Assembly: GCF_025319965.1 (NCBI RefSeq)
Contig: NZ_CP012549.1
Span: 744,001 to 808,000 of the forward strand
DNA: 64,000 nucleotides
Direction: 5' to 3'
DNA from: Campylobacter sp. RM16187
GTDB lineage: Bacteria; Campylobacterota; Campylobacteria; Campylobacterales; Campylobacteraceae
Shown here: one piece after another, positions 36,261-43,590 of the stretch
How the letters are laid out: each line of letters opens with the position of its first letter
Position numbering within the stretch: position 1 is the stretch's first letter
Made by a program: the position numbers and the translations under genes
Notes under the pieces: model-generated
Seen by the model: the letters and a program-made list of their open reading frames with translations, nothing else
Told to the model about the DNA's origin: nothing
Databases searched by the model: none

Positions 36261-38288
36261 ATGACAAAAGAGTTAATAATAGAAATTGGAGTTGAGGAGT
36301 TGCCGGCCATTCCGTTTTTAAAAGAGTCTGGTAATATCAAGGAAAAGTGGCAGGATATTCTTAGGGAAAACAGCCTTTTTAGCGAGTGTGAATTTTACTA
36401 TACGCCTCGTAGAATAGTTTTTTATCATCCTAATTTTAAGATCAAACAAGATGATGGATTTAGTGAGTTTATAGGTGCTCCTAAACAAGTTGCTATTAAA
36501 GACGGCAAATTTACTCAGGCTGCGATTAGCTTTGCCAATAAATGCGGGATAACCGAAAGTGAGCTCAAATTTGAAACAATAAACGGTAAAGAGGTTTTAT
36601 ACTATAAAAAACCAGTTGCCGGAAGACCTAGTAAAGAGCTTTTAGGCGATATGATAGAGAAATTTTTGCTTAGCCTAAATTTCGGCAAGTCTATGCGATG
36701 GGGGGATGGGAAATTTGACTTTATTCGTCCGATAAGATCTTTTCTTGTGATTTTAGGAGATGAGGTGGTTAAATTTAATAAATTTGATGTAGATAGCAGC
36801 AATTCCATATATCAACACAGAAGTATAAGCTATGACAAATTTAGCGTTAAAAACGCGAAAGACTATTTTGGCTCGATGTTAAAAATAGGCGTTATTTTGG
36901 ATCAAGAAAAAAGACGCGAGAAAATTTTAAAAGAGTTTAAAGATATAGAGCAAAAAAGCGGATTTGATATAGAGATAGATGAGGATCTGCTAGATGAGGT
37001 TGTGGCTATTACAGAGTATCCTACTGCTTTGATTGGAGAATTTGAGTCCGAGTTTTTGGGCGTGCCAAGCGAGGCTATCATAACTTCAATGAAGGAAAAT
37101 CAGCGCTATTTCCCTGTGTTTAAAAATAAAAAACTAAGCAATCATTTTGCGGTAGTAAGCAATGCTATTGCGGATGATTACAACCTTATAATAAAAGGAA
37201 ACGAAAAGGTTCTGCGTGCTCGTTTAAGTGATGCAATGTTCTTTTGGCAGAGTGATTTAAAGGCTGATTTTGGCCCTGAAAAACTAAAAAATATAACATA
37301 TTTAAAAGAGCTTGGAAGCATCTATGAAAAAGAGCTAAGAGAGCTAAAGGCGGTAAAAGCTTTAGCTAAAATTTACTCTAATCGCTTAAATAGTGAAGTG
37401 GGAGAGCAATATGAGGCATTGCTTGAAAGAGCGGTAATGCTAAGTAAAGCAGACCTCACTACTCAGATGGTATATGAGTTCACGGAGCTTCAAGGAGTAA
37501 TGGGGTATTACTACGCAAAGGCTAAGGGCGAGAGCGAATTTATAGCAAATGCAATTAAAGAGCAGTATCTGCCAAGTGGCGAAAAGAGCGAATGTCCAAG
37601 CGGTATTTTTAGCTCTGTAGTAGCGCTTGCAACTAAGATAGATACTCTAATGGGGCTATTTAGCGTAGGTAAAATTCCAAGCGGCAACAAAGATCCATAC
37701 GCATTAAGAAGAGCTGCGAACGGAATAATTAAAATCATACTGAACGAGAAGCTAAATTTTAATCTCAAAGAGATTTTATCAGGTCTTGCAAATGGCTACG
37801 CAAAATTTGATCTAAAACAGCTTGAAAATTTTATATTTGATAGACTTTACACTTTCTTTGATGCTAATGCCTCTATAATAAAAGCCTGCTTAGCAAGTGA
37901 AAAAGGCGATATTTTAGCTCAATGCGAGGCTATAAAAGCGCTTTATGAGATTAGCGAGAAGAGCGATTTTAGAGAGAATTTTAGTACATTTAAACGTCTT
38001 GCAAATATTATCAAAGATGAGAATATTGGTGCGGTAGACGAAGCTCTTTTTGAAAGCGAGCAAGAAAGAAATTTAAATAGCGATTTTAAAAAAGTGGTTG
38101 CTAAAGATAGCGATTTTAAAGAGAGATTATATGATCTGTTTGCATTAAAATCTGTTATTGATAGCTTTTTTGATAAGGTAATGATAAATGTGGATGATGC
38201 TAAAATCCGCAGCAACCGTATAGCTCTAATAGGTCAAATTTATAAAGAGTTCCTAAAAATCGCAGACATTAAAGAGATAAGTTTATAA
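36261..38288 (+). CDS. glyS: Glycyl-tRNA synthetase beta subunit
   Basis: The beta subunit of the heterotetrameric (alpha2beta2) glycyl-tRNA synthetase. At 675 residues it begins TKELIIEIGVEELPA, the invariant family start, and has YYTPRRIVF, LNFGKSMRWG, ITSMKENQRYFPVF and DPYALRRAANGIIKI. I start at ATG 36261; a TTG two codons earlier is possible. glyQ, the alpha subunit gene, is not in the window. Confidence 0.96.
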   Translation: MTKELIIEIGVEELPAIPFLKESGNIKEKWQDILRENSLFSECEFYYTPRRIVFYHPNFKIKQDDGFSEFIGAPKQVAIKDGKFTQAAISFANKCGITESELKFETINGKEVLYYKKPVAGRPSKELLGDMIEKFLLSLNFGKSMRWGDGKFDFIRPIRSFLVILGDEVVKFNKFDVDSSNSIYQHRSISYDKFSVKNAKDYFGSMLKIGVILDQEKRREKILKEFKDIEQKSGFDIEIDEDLLDEVVAITEYPTALIGEFESEFLGVPSEAIITSMKENQRYFPVFKNKKLSNHFAVVSNAIADDYNLIIKGNEKVLRARLSDAMFFWQSDLKADFGPEKLKNITYLKELGSIYEKELRELKAVKALAKIYSNRLNSEVGEQYEALLERAVMLSKADLTTQMVYEFTELQGVMGYYYAKAKGESEFIANAIKEQYLPSGEKSECPSGIFSSVVALATKIDTLMGLFSVGKIPSGNKDPYALRRAANGIIKIILNEKLNFNLKEILSGLANGYAKFDLKQLENFIFDRLYTFFDANASIIKACLASEKGDILAQCEAIKALYEISEKSDFRENFSTFKRLANIIKDENIGAVDEALFESEQERNLNSDFKKVVAKDSDFKERLYDLFALKSVIDSFFDKVMINVDDAKIRSNRIALIGQIYKEFLKIADIKEISL

Positions 38289-38296
38289 TTTTTATG

Positions 38297-38329
38297 AGCA
38301 GATATTTATATTTAATGTAAATATCTGCT
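38297..38329. terminator. Bidirectional terminator between glyS and modD
   Basis: A perfect 12-bp stem AGCAGATATTTA / TAAATATCTGCT with a 9-base loop lies between the convergent genes. The modD stop codon overlaps the stem. Confidence 0.75.
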
Positions 38330-39168
38330 TAGATAACTTTTAGAGTTGAAGTTAGATTTGCCATTCCTTGAGCATACATTGCGGATGTTACGATAGCATC
38401 TACTCCGGTATTTGCATACTCTTTGACATTTTTTAGATTTATTCCGCCGCTTGCCACTATGGTGATATTTGGATTTTTTTGATTTCTTGAATTTACAGCC
38501 TCTTGCAACATTGATATATCAAATTTATCACATTGCACTATATCAACATTGGCGTCTAAAAGCTTATTAAGTGTTTTTAAGTTTTCACACTCTACTGATA
38601 TTTTTTTCTCTGGCATCTTGGCTTTAAAAATTGGAATTTGAGTTAAAAACTCATCAAAATTTTTGTAAGCTTTTATGTGATTTTCAAAAAACAACACACT
38701 ATCGCTTAGATTTAGCCTATGTATTCCACCTCCGCCCTCAAGAACAGCTTTAATGCAGATTTTTTTAGCAAAAGGAAAACTTTTTCTGGTTGCTAAAATT
38801 TCACATTTTTTATTGACGCTTTTGGCAGAATTTAGCATCAAATTTGTATATGTAGAGATTTTACAAGTGTATTCAAGTAATATCTGGCACAGCTTCCAAG
38901 CTTTATGAACATCATTATATGAGCCCATGATTTTTAAAAGCACGCTTTGAGATTTAACCAGACTTTGGTTATTGTAATAAATCGTAGTTTCGCAACCTAG
39001 CAAATTTGCGATTCTGGAAGAGATATCAATGCAGCTTACTACGATATCGTCTCTTGTTTTTATCTCTAAAATCGCATTTTTATCAATATTTTGAAGCGAA
39101 GTAGTAAGATCAAAATACGGTATATCTTCATTTATATAGCTTAAAATTTCACTATCGCTAAAAAACAT
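38329..39168 (-). CDS. modD: ModD-like (nicotinate-nucleotide pyrophosphorylase family) protein
   Basis: A 279-residue protein of the quinolinate phosphoribosyltransferase (NadC) family, ModD subgroup. Visible are EDIPYFDLTTS at the start, ATRKSFPFAKKICIKAVLEGGGGIHR (phosphoribosyl site), VECENLKTLN, IVQCDKFD and VASGGINLKNVKEYA. ModD genes usually adjoin molybdate or other metal ABC transporters; its reaction is not established. Here it closes the metal/ferrosome-like run, 3 bases after the preceding gene, and no ModABC is nearby. Confidence 0.85.
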   Translation of the reverse strand: MFFSDSEILSYINEDIPYFDLTTSLQNIDKNAILEIKTRDDIVVSCIDISSRIANLLGCETTIYYNNQSLVKSQSVLLKIMGSYNDVHKAWKLCQILLEYTCKISTYTNLMLNSAKSVNKKCEILATRKSFPFAKKICIKAVLEGGGGIHRLNLSDSVLFFENHIKAYKNFDEFLTQIPIFKAKMPEKKISVECENLKTLNKLLDANVDIVQCDKFDISMLQEAVNSRNQKNPNITIVASGGINLKNVKEYANTGVDAIVTSAMYAQGMANLTSTLKVI

Positions 39169-39171
39169 CTC

Positions 39172-39441
39172 TTAACTCTTTTTTGGTTTGCTAAGACGTT
39201 TTTTAACAGATTGGTCTTTTTGAGCCTTTACAATCATATTTTTAAATATCCCATTATCATAAAGTCCAGCATGGTATAGAGCAAAACCTACAAAGGCTAT
39301 GCTTGAGGCTACATGCAGTTGTTTTATGGGTTTATTTTTCATATTTAAAGCCGTAAGGCAAGCAGTGACCAGAGTAACGCTCATACCAACTTTTGCTGCT
39401 TTTCTATGAGTGTTTAGATTTAAAAGTTCTCCGCTTAGCAT
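39172..39441 (-). CDS. Small membrane protein of the P-type ATPase cluster, 89 aa
   Basis: Two hydrophobic stretches (GMSVTLVTACLTALN and LHVASSIAFVGFALYHAGLY) with basic ends. It overlaps the end of the downstream-type P-ATPase gene by 7 bases, so the two are coupled. Short membrane partners of this kind occur beside P1B ATPases. I cannot name the family. It may help assembly of the membrane compartment proposed for this cluster. Confidence 0.7.
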   Translation of the reverse strand: MLSGELLNLNTHRKAAKVGMSVTLVTACLTALNMKNKPIKQLHVASSIAFVGFALYHAGLYDNGIFKNMIVKAQKDQSVKKRLSKPKKS

Positions 39442-41510
39442 TGTTTTATTTTCACACCTTTCATCGAATTGGCAAGCAGGCCTATGGTGGTTCCGTTATG
39501 CAAAACAGCTGTTGCAATAGGATTAAATAGTCCAAATGTCGCACCTGCTAGTATAAGTGAATTTATTCCAACTGTTGCATTAAAATTCGTATTGATAAGC
39601 CTCATCGTTTTATTTGCCATATCTTTTGCGGTTACGACAGAGTAGATGTCGTCTTTTAGTAGGCTTATATCCGCTGTAGCCTTGGCTATATCGGCTCCTT
39701 TTTGCATGCTTATACCGACATCGGCTTTCATTAGGCTTGGAGCATCATTGATACCGTCTCCTACAAAGGCTACTTTTTTACCCTCTTGTTTGAGTCGTTC
39801 TATTATCGTCGCTTTATCGGTAGGTAGACAGTTGGCAAACACTCTGTCTATACCTAGCTCTTGTGCAACTTGATTTGCCTTGCTCTCGATATCACCGGTT
39901 AGCATTACAAGCTCTTTTACGCCCAGTTTTTTTAGCTCGTCAAGTGCATATTTCGCGTTTTCTCTCATTGTATCTTTCATCGAGATGACACCTAAAAGCT
40001 CTTTATTGTAGCCTACGTAAAGTAGAGTAAATCCATTGTCTATGGCATCTCTTATAATGTCTTCATGCTCTATAAATGATATATTTTCGTCATCTTCTAA
40101 AAAATGCCTGCTGCCTATTACGACCTCTTTGCCGTTTACATGTGTTTTGACACCGTGAGCTACTATAAATTCCACCTCATCATGATGTATATGGTGGAAT
40201 CCTACCTCGCGAGCCGCTTTTACAATAGCTTCTGCGACAGGATGAAAATAGTGCTCCTCTGCGCTTGCGGTTAAGTTTAAAAGTTCTACCTTGCTAAATT
40301 CTTTTTTAAACGAATAAACTTCTACTACGCTAAGGCTTCCGTGGGTCAGGGTTCCGGTCTTGTCAAACACAAATGTATCAGCATTTGCAAGAGCCTCTAT
40401 AGCTTTTGCGCCCTTTATAAGCACTCCGTTTCTACCTGCCTTTGATATACTTGATTTAAAGGCCACCGGGGTTGCTAGTTTGAGTGCGCATGAGTAGTCG
40501 GCCTGTAACACTGATGCAACTCTTGTCATATCTCTGCTTAAAAGATAGGACACTCCAGCCAGAGAGAGTGTTACTGGAACTAGCTTGTCCGCTAGTTTTG
40601 TAGCTCTTAATCCGATGCTTGATTTTTCGTTTAGAGAGCTTTGTATGTATTGTTTAATGCGGGCAGTAGCGGTCTCTTCTCCTACTCCTTCAGCCCAAAT
40701 TTTTATTTTTCCGTCCTCTACGACAGTTCCGCTCATTACGCGGTCTCCGCGCTCTTTTTTTACAGGCTCGGCTTCCCCTGTCATTGAAACCTGATTGACA
40801 CTCGCTTCTCCATCCACGATATATCCGTCTATACCTATGCTCTCTCCTGCTCCTACTACTACGATATCGCCTATTTTTACGCTATTGGTAGCCACCTTGT
40901 TAAGGATCTTTTTGCCATCTTTTATAGTCTCTACCCATACCTCTTCTATATTTGGCTTGGCTAGCTCTTTTACTAAGTCATCACTTCTATGAACAGCGCT
41001 TTCTTCCATATATTCGCCGATTGCGAGCATTAAATTTGTACTATTTGCGGCCATATAGTCGCGCCTAGCCAGACTAACTCCTACAGCCATGCTCTCAAGC
41101 ACTTTTGAGGTAACACCTTCATTAATTAGCTCGCCTACACCCTCCTTAAGAAGCGGAGCGCAAGCGTACAGGCTTGTTGCAGTTTTTAGCATATTGCCAT
41201 TTATTAGTGGAGTTATGGCTATGCTTGCAACAGCCTTATAAATACCCGCTTTGCTTGGGCTATCGTTTTGTTTGCTCAGATTTTTAATTTTTAAATTTTC
41301 TAAAAATTTAAAAATTTCATCAAAATTTGAATCAAACTCTATAATTATGCTTTTGGCTTTTTTGTTCAGCCTGACGCTTTTTACATACTTAAATTCTGAA
41401 ATTTGAGCCTCTAAAAAGCTCTCATCACACTCTGAGGTTATATCTTCGCATATAAATCTTACACGATTTTTACTCTTATGTGCGATATAAATTTTATTTT
41501 TGTGACTCAA
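39435..41510 (-). CDS. Heavy-metal P1B-type ATPase with DYSCA membrane motif (FezB/P1B-6-like)
   Basis: A 691-residue metal-transporting ATPase. The N-terminal HMA-like domain lacks CxxC and has NRVRF (R16, R18) instead. The membrane metal site reads DYSCALKLATP (338-348) where copper or zinc pumps have CPC. Catalytic motifs are intact: SMTGE (242-246), phosphorylated D383 in DKTGTLT, a His-Pro pair near 430, MLTGD, GDGINDAPS. As I recall, the R-x-R N-terminus and DYSCA motif mark ferrosome-type P1B-6 ATPases, which load iron into a membrane compartment. Iron as substrate is inference. Confidence 0.9.
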   Translation of the reverse strand: MSHKNKIYIAHKSKNRVRFICEDITSECDESFLEAQISEFKYVKSVRLNKKAKSIIIEFDSNFDEIFKFLENLKIKNLSKQNDSPSKAGIYKAVASIAITPLINGNMLKTATSLYACAPLLKEGVGELINEGVTSKVLESMAVGVSLARRDYMAANSTNLMLAIGEYMEESAVHRSDDLVKELAKPNIEEVWVETIKDGKKILNKVATNSVKIGDIVVVGAGESIGIDGYIVDGEASVNQVSMTGEAEPVKKERGDRVMSGTVVEDGKIKIWAEGVGEETATARIKQYIQSSLNEKSSIGLRATKLADKLVPVTLSLAGVSYLLSRDMTRVASVLQADYSCALKLATPVAFKSSISKAGRNGVLIKGAKAIEALANADTFVFDKTGTLTHGSLSVVEVYSFKKEFSKVELLNLTASAEEHYFHPVAEAIVKAAREVGFHHIHHDEVEFIVAHGVKTHVNGKEVVIGSRHFLEDDENISFIEHEDIIRDAIDNGFTLLYVGYNKELLGVISMKDTMRENAKYALDELKKLGVKELVMLTGDIESKANQVAQELGIDRVFANCLPTDKATIIERLKQEGKKVAFVGDGINDAPSLMKADVGISMQKGADIAKATADISLLKDDIYSVVTAKDMANKTMRLINTNFNATVGINSLILAGATFGLFNPIATAVLHNGTTIGLLANSMKGVKIKQC

Positions 41511-41838
41511 TTTCAGCCTTTACGTCTTCAAATCGCTCTTTGAGCTCTTCAAATCCGGCTTGAAGCAAATTTGAACCTTTCACTATAGCTGAAAACACTG
41601 CTTGTTGAGCCTTTTCATTTGTTAATATATAAGCTACAGTTCCGCCTATCAAAGCTCCTTTTAAAAATCCTGCCGCATTGAAATTTTCAGGAACGAAGTC
41701 TTTTAAAGCCTCGTTAATACCCTTGTCAAAAGCGCTTGGAACACCGGTTGTTTTAACTGTAGTAGTCGTTGTTGTAGTGCTTCCATCGTTATTGATTTTA
41801 TTGACGGTTTGAGTCGAATTTATATATGGGTTGTTCAT
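41494..41838 (-). CDS. Glycine-zipper membrane protein with Thr-rich N-terminus, 114 aa
   Basis: The N-terminus is polar with a run of seven Thr near residues 21-27. One hydrophobic helix with small-residue spacing follows (FLKGALIGGTVAYIL, residues 58-72), then an amphipathic charged helix (AGFEELKERFEDVKAEIESQK). The layout resembles YtxH and FezC-type GxxxG proteins. AGAGGAA lies before the ATG. It overlaps the DYSCA ATPase gene by 17 bases. Probably a structural component of the same membrane compartment (inference). Confidence 0.75.
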   Translation of the reverse strand: MNNPYINSTQTVNKINNDGSTTTTTTTVKTTGVPSAFDKGINEALKDFVPENFNAAGFLKGALIGGTVAYILTNEKAQQAVFSAIVKGSNLLQAGFEELKERFEDVKAEIESQK

Positions 41839-41840
41839 CT

Positions 41841-42140
41841 TTATTCCTCTGGATTTATTAATTTCTCGGTTAGTATTATGCCGCCAATTCCTACAGCTGC
41901 ACTAACTGCCGCACCGATATAGTTTCCCATAACGAGTCTATTTGATGCACTGATAGCGCAAGCCGTAGCTAAACCGCCCTGAATACTTAGTTTTATTGTT
42001 TTTTTGGTTGCTTGTTTAGAGCTTATATTGCCTTTTTTATATTCATTATAGCTAAGCCCGCCAATTGTAATTCCGGCTATTAGAGCACCACTTATAAGGT
42101 GGTCCATAGGAAGCCTTGCGGTAGAAGTCAATGCTCTCAT
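41841..42140 (-). CDS. Glycine-rich membrane protein, 99 aa
   Basis: Two or three hydrophobic helices packed with Gly/Ala/Ser repeats (LISGALIAGITIGGLSY, GGLATACAISASNRLVMG, IGAAVSAAVGIGGIIL). Such glycine zippers favour tight membrane helix packing and curvature, and they remind me of MamC-like magnetosome proteins and FezC. The ATG overlaps the preceding stop by one base. Family not certain. Confidence 0.75.
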   Translation of the reverse strand: MRALTSTARLPMDHLISGALIAGITIGGLSYNEYKKGNISSKQATKKTIKLSIQGGLATACAISASNRLVMGNYIGAAVSAAVGIGGIILTEKLINPEE

Positions 42141-42466
42141 TATTCAGCTCCGTCCGTTACTTCTGGAGTTGTTTGAACCGGAGCTTTTTTAGCTCTTGGG
42201 GCTCTTTTTTTCTTTGTAGCCTCTTTGGCTTTTTTATCAGCTTCTATCTCTTCAGGCGTTCTTCTTTTACGTCTTTTTTTCACTTCTTGTTTTACTTCGG
42301 TTGAAATTTTTTCAAATTTTTCTGTCGCAAATTCTTTAACATCCTTCGCTGCTTCCTTACTCTTTTCTAATCCGCATTCTAAAGCAGATTTAACCTTTTT
42401 TCTATTATTAAAAGCAACAACGACTAATCCGCCCACTGCAAGTCCTGCTAAAAATGGTAGTGCCAT
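42140..42466 (-). CDS. YtxH-like membrane protein with histone H1-like basic tail, 108 aa
   Basis: I start at ATG 42466 because AAAGGA lies 6 bases upstream and the YtxH-like motif ALPFLAGLAVGGLVVVAF then begins the protein. A frame from 42511 overlaps the upstream gene and is less likely. One glycine-zipper helix is followed by an amphipathic Lys/Glu helix (residues 25-60). A disordered Lys/Arg/Ala/Pro tail ends it, with KKRRKRRTPEE and KKKRAPRAKKAPV. The tail could bind a polyanion such as nucleic acid or polyphosphate (inference). Confidence 0.75.
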   Translation of the reverse strand: MALPFLAGLAVGGLVVVAFNNRKKVKSALECGLEKSKEAAKDVKEFATEKFEKISTEVKQEVKKRRKRRTPEEIEADKKAKEATKKKRAPRAKKAPVQTTPEVTDGAE

Positions 42467-42491
42467 CTTAAATCCTTTATCATTGGTATTG

Positions 42492-43181
42492 TTAAACATC
42501 TTCTTTCTCATCCTCTTTGTTTATCATTTTATTTATTAAAATCCCAGCCATTCCACCTACCGCAAGTCCGCTAAAAAACGAGAAATTAGGGTTATTAAGA
42601 AGCTCTACGATATCTTCTTGACTACCTCTTCCCGAAGCTATACGCTCAACTCTTTTACTCATCTCTGTAAATACGTTTTGGTTAAATCCGCTAAAGCCGA
42701 AATTATTTTTTGATCGATCTTCTTTATATTCTTTATGGTCATCATCGCAATCGTCATCTTTTTTGTAATCGTAATCTGCAAAATTCGTCTGTCTTGTCGC
42801 GCCAAGCTCTTCATAAAGCCTTATTTTGAGTGCTGCGACATATTCGTTATAAGAGGTAGCCCACAGTCTAAAGCATATATCTCTTAAATTTTCATCTTCT
42901 ACTTTATCTGTCAACGTCTCATAAAAAGCATTTAATTCTATCTCGTAATTTAATGCTTTTATAAGGCAGTTTTCAAGACTTTGATTATTTAAACCATCAA
43001 AATAACACTCTACAGGTTCATTTGATTCGTAACCGCTTAACAGCATTAAGCCGCTATTTTTGATGGCTAAAATTTGAGCGAAAATCGGATCCTTATCCTT
43101 TAAGTTCTCATAAAGCCTAATTCCTCTAAGCTCAAATATATAGGCTGCTTTTACGATCTCTTTTAAGTTTTCATCCTGCAT
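42492..43181 (-). CDS. Ferritin-like helical protein with C-terminal glycine-zipper membrane segment, 229 aa
   Basis: I start at ATG 43181 (AAGGAG upstream). Residues 1-125 look like a four-helix ferritin/rubrerythrin-type bundle, with glutamates E17, E80, E82 and E113 at helix positions, but the usual ExxH histidines are absent. An Asp/Lys-rich linker (DDDCDDDHKEYKED near 140) could bind metal. The end has SFFSGLAVGGMAGILINKM, a membrane helix like that of its YtxH-like neighbour. This could tether iron-handling protein to the compartment membrane. Ferritin relation is from pattern only. Confidence 0.72.
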   Translation of the reverse strand: MQDENLKEIVKAAYIFELRGIRLYENLKDKDPIFAQILAIKNSGLMLLSGYESNEPVECYFDGLNNQSLENCLIKALNYEIELNAFYETLTDKVEDENLRDICFRLWATSYNEYVAALKIRLYEELGATRQTNFADYDYKKDDDCDDDHKEYKEDRSKNNFGFSGFNQNVFTEMSKRVERIASGRGSQEDIVELLNNPNFSFFSGLAVGGMAGILINKMINKEDEKEDV

Positions 43182-43509
43182 ATGCGCTCCTTGCAAGCTC
43201 ATTTATGGTTTGAGATATTTTATCTAAATTTCTACCTGCCAATAGATCGTCCCAGATATCTTTTGGAAAAATCGCGGAATCATACTCTATCGTTACAGAG
43301 CCTATTAGCTGGTTAAATTTTACATTTTTTATACCATCTATTTTTTTTATTATCTGATCTATCTTGTCTAAATTTAGATTACTAGCCTCGTCTTTTATCT
43401 TTGCGCTGACTCTTACTCTAAGGCGTCCTGAGGTATGATGAATCGGCGTAAAATATGAGGTTATCTTTACAATAAGATCCGGTAGTATTAAATTTGGTGC
43501 TACACTCAA
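43171..43509 (-). CDS. HMA-like small protein with R-x-R-x-R motif, 112 aa
   Basis: The beta-alpha-beta pattern of a heavy-metal-associated domain with SGRLRVRVS (R29, R31, R33) where a metal-binding CxxC loop would be. The same GR-x-R signature opens both P-type ATPases, so the three share an ancestral domain. It starts at TTG after AAAGGAGAG. It overlaps the ferritin-like gene by 11 bases. A candidate Fur-type box sits in the 78-base gap upstream. Confidence 0.75.
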   Translation of the reverse strand: MSVAPNLILPDLIVKITSYFTPIHHTSGRLRVRVSAKIKDEASNLNLDKIDQIIKKIDGIKNVKFNQLIGSVTIEYDSAIFPKDIWDDLLAGRNLDKISQTINELARSAYAG

Positions 43510-43575
43510 AGTTCTCTCCTTTTTATCTTTGCGTTATTATCGGCTTCGTATGCTTAATTGTAACTTAAAGTTTTT

Positions 43576-43590
43576 TGCATATCGTTATCA
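43576..43590 (-). promoter_or_regulatory. Possible Fur-type box upstream of the HMA-like gene
   Basis: The minus strand reads AATGATAACGATAT around 43579-43592, and GATAACGATA differs at one base from a Fur consensus core GATAATGATA. In 7-1-7 form it matches about 10 of 14. It lies at the end of the upstream ATPase gene, before the remaining seven genes, so a second iron-controlled promoter is possible. Confidence 0.35.

Noticed and set aside
40585-40992. Plus-strand Ser/Thr/Pro-rich frames opposite the DYSCA ATPase
   Set aside because: Composition typical of antisense frames of a conserved gene.
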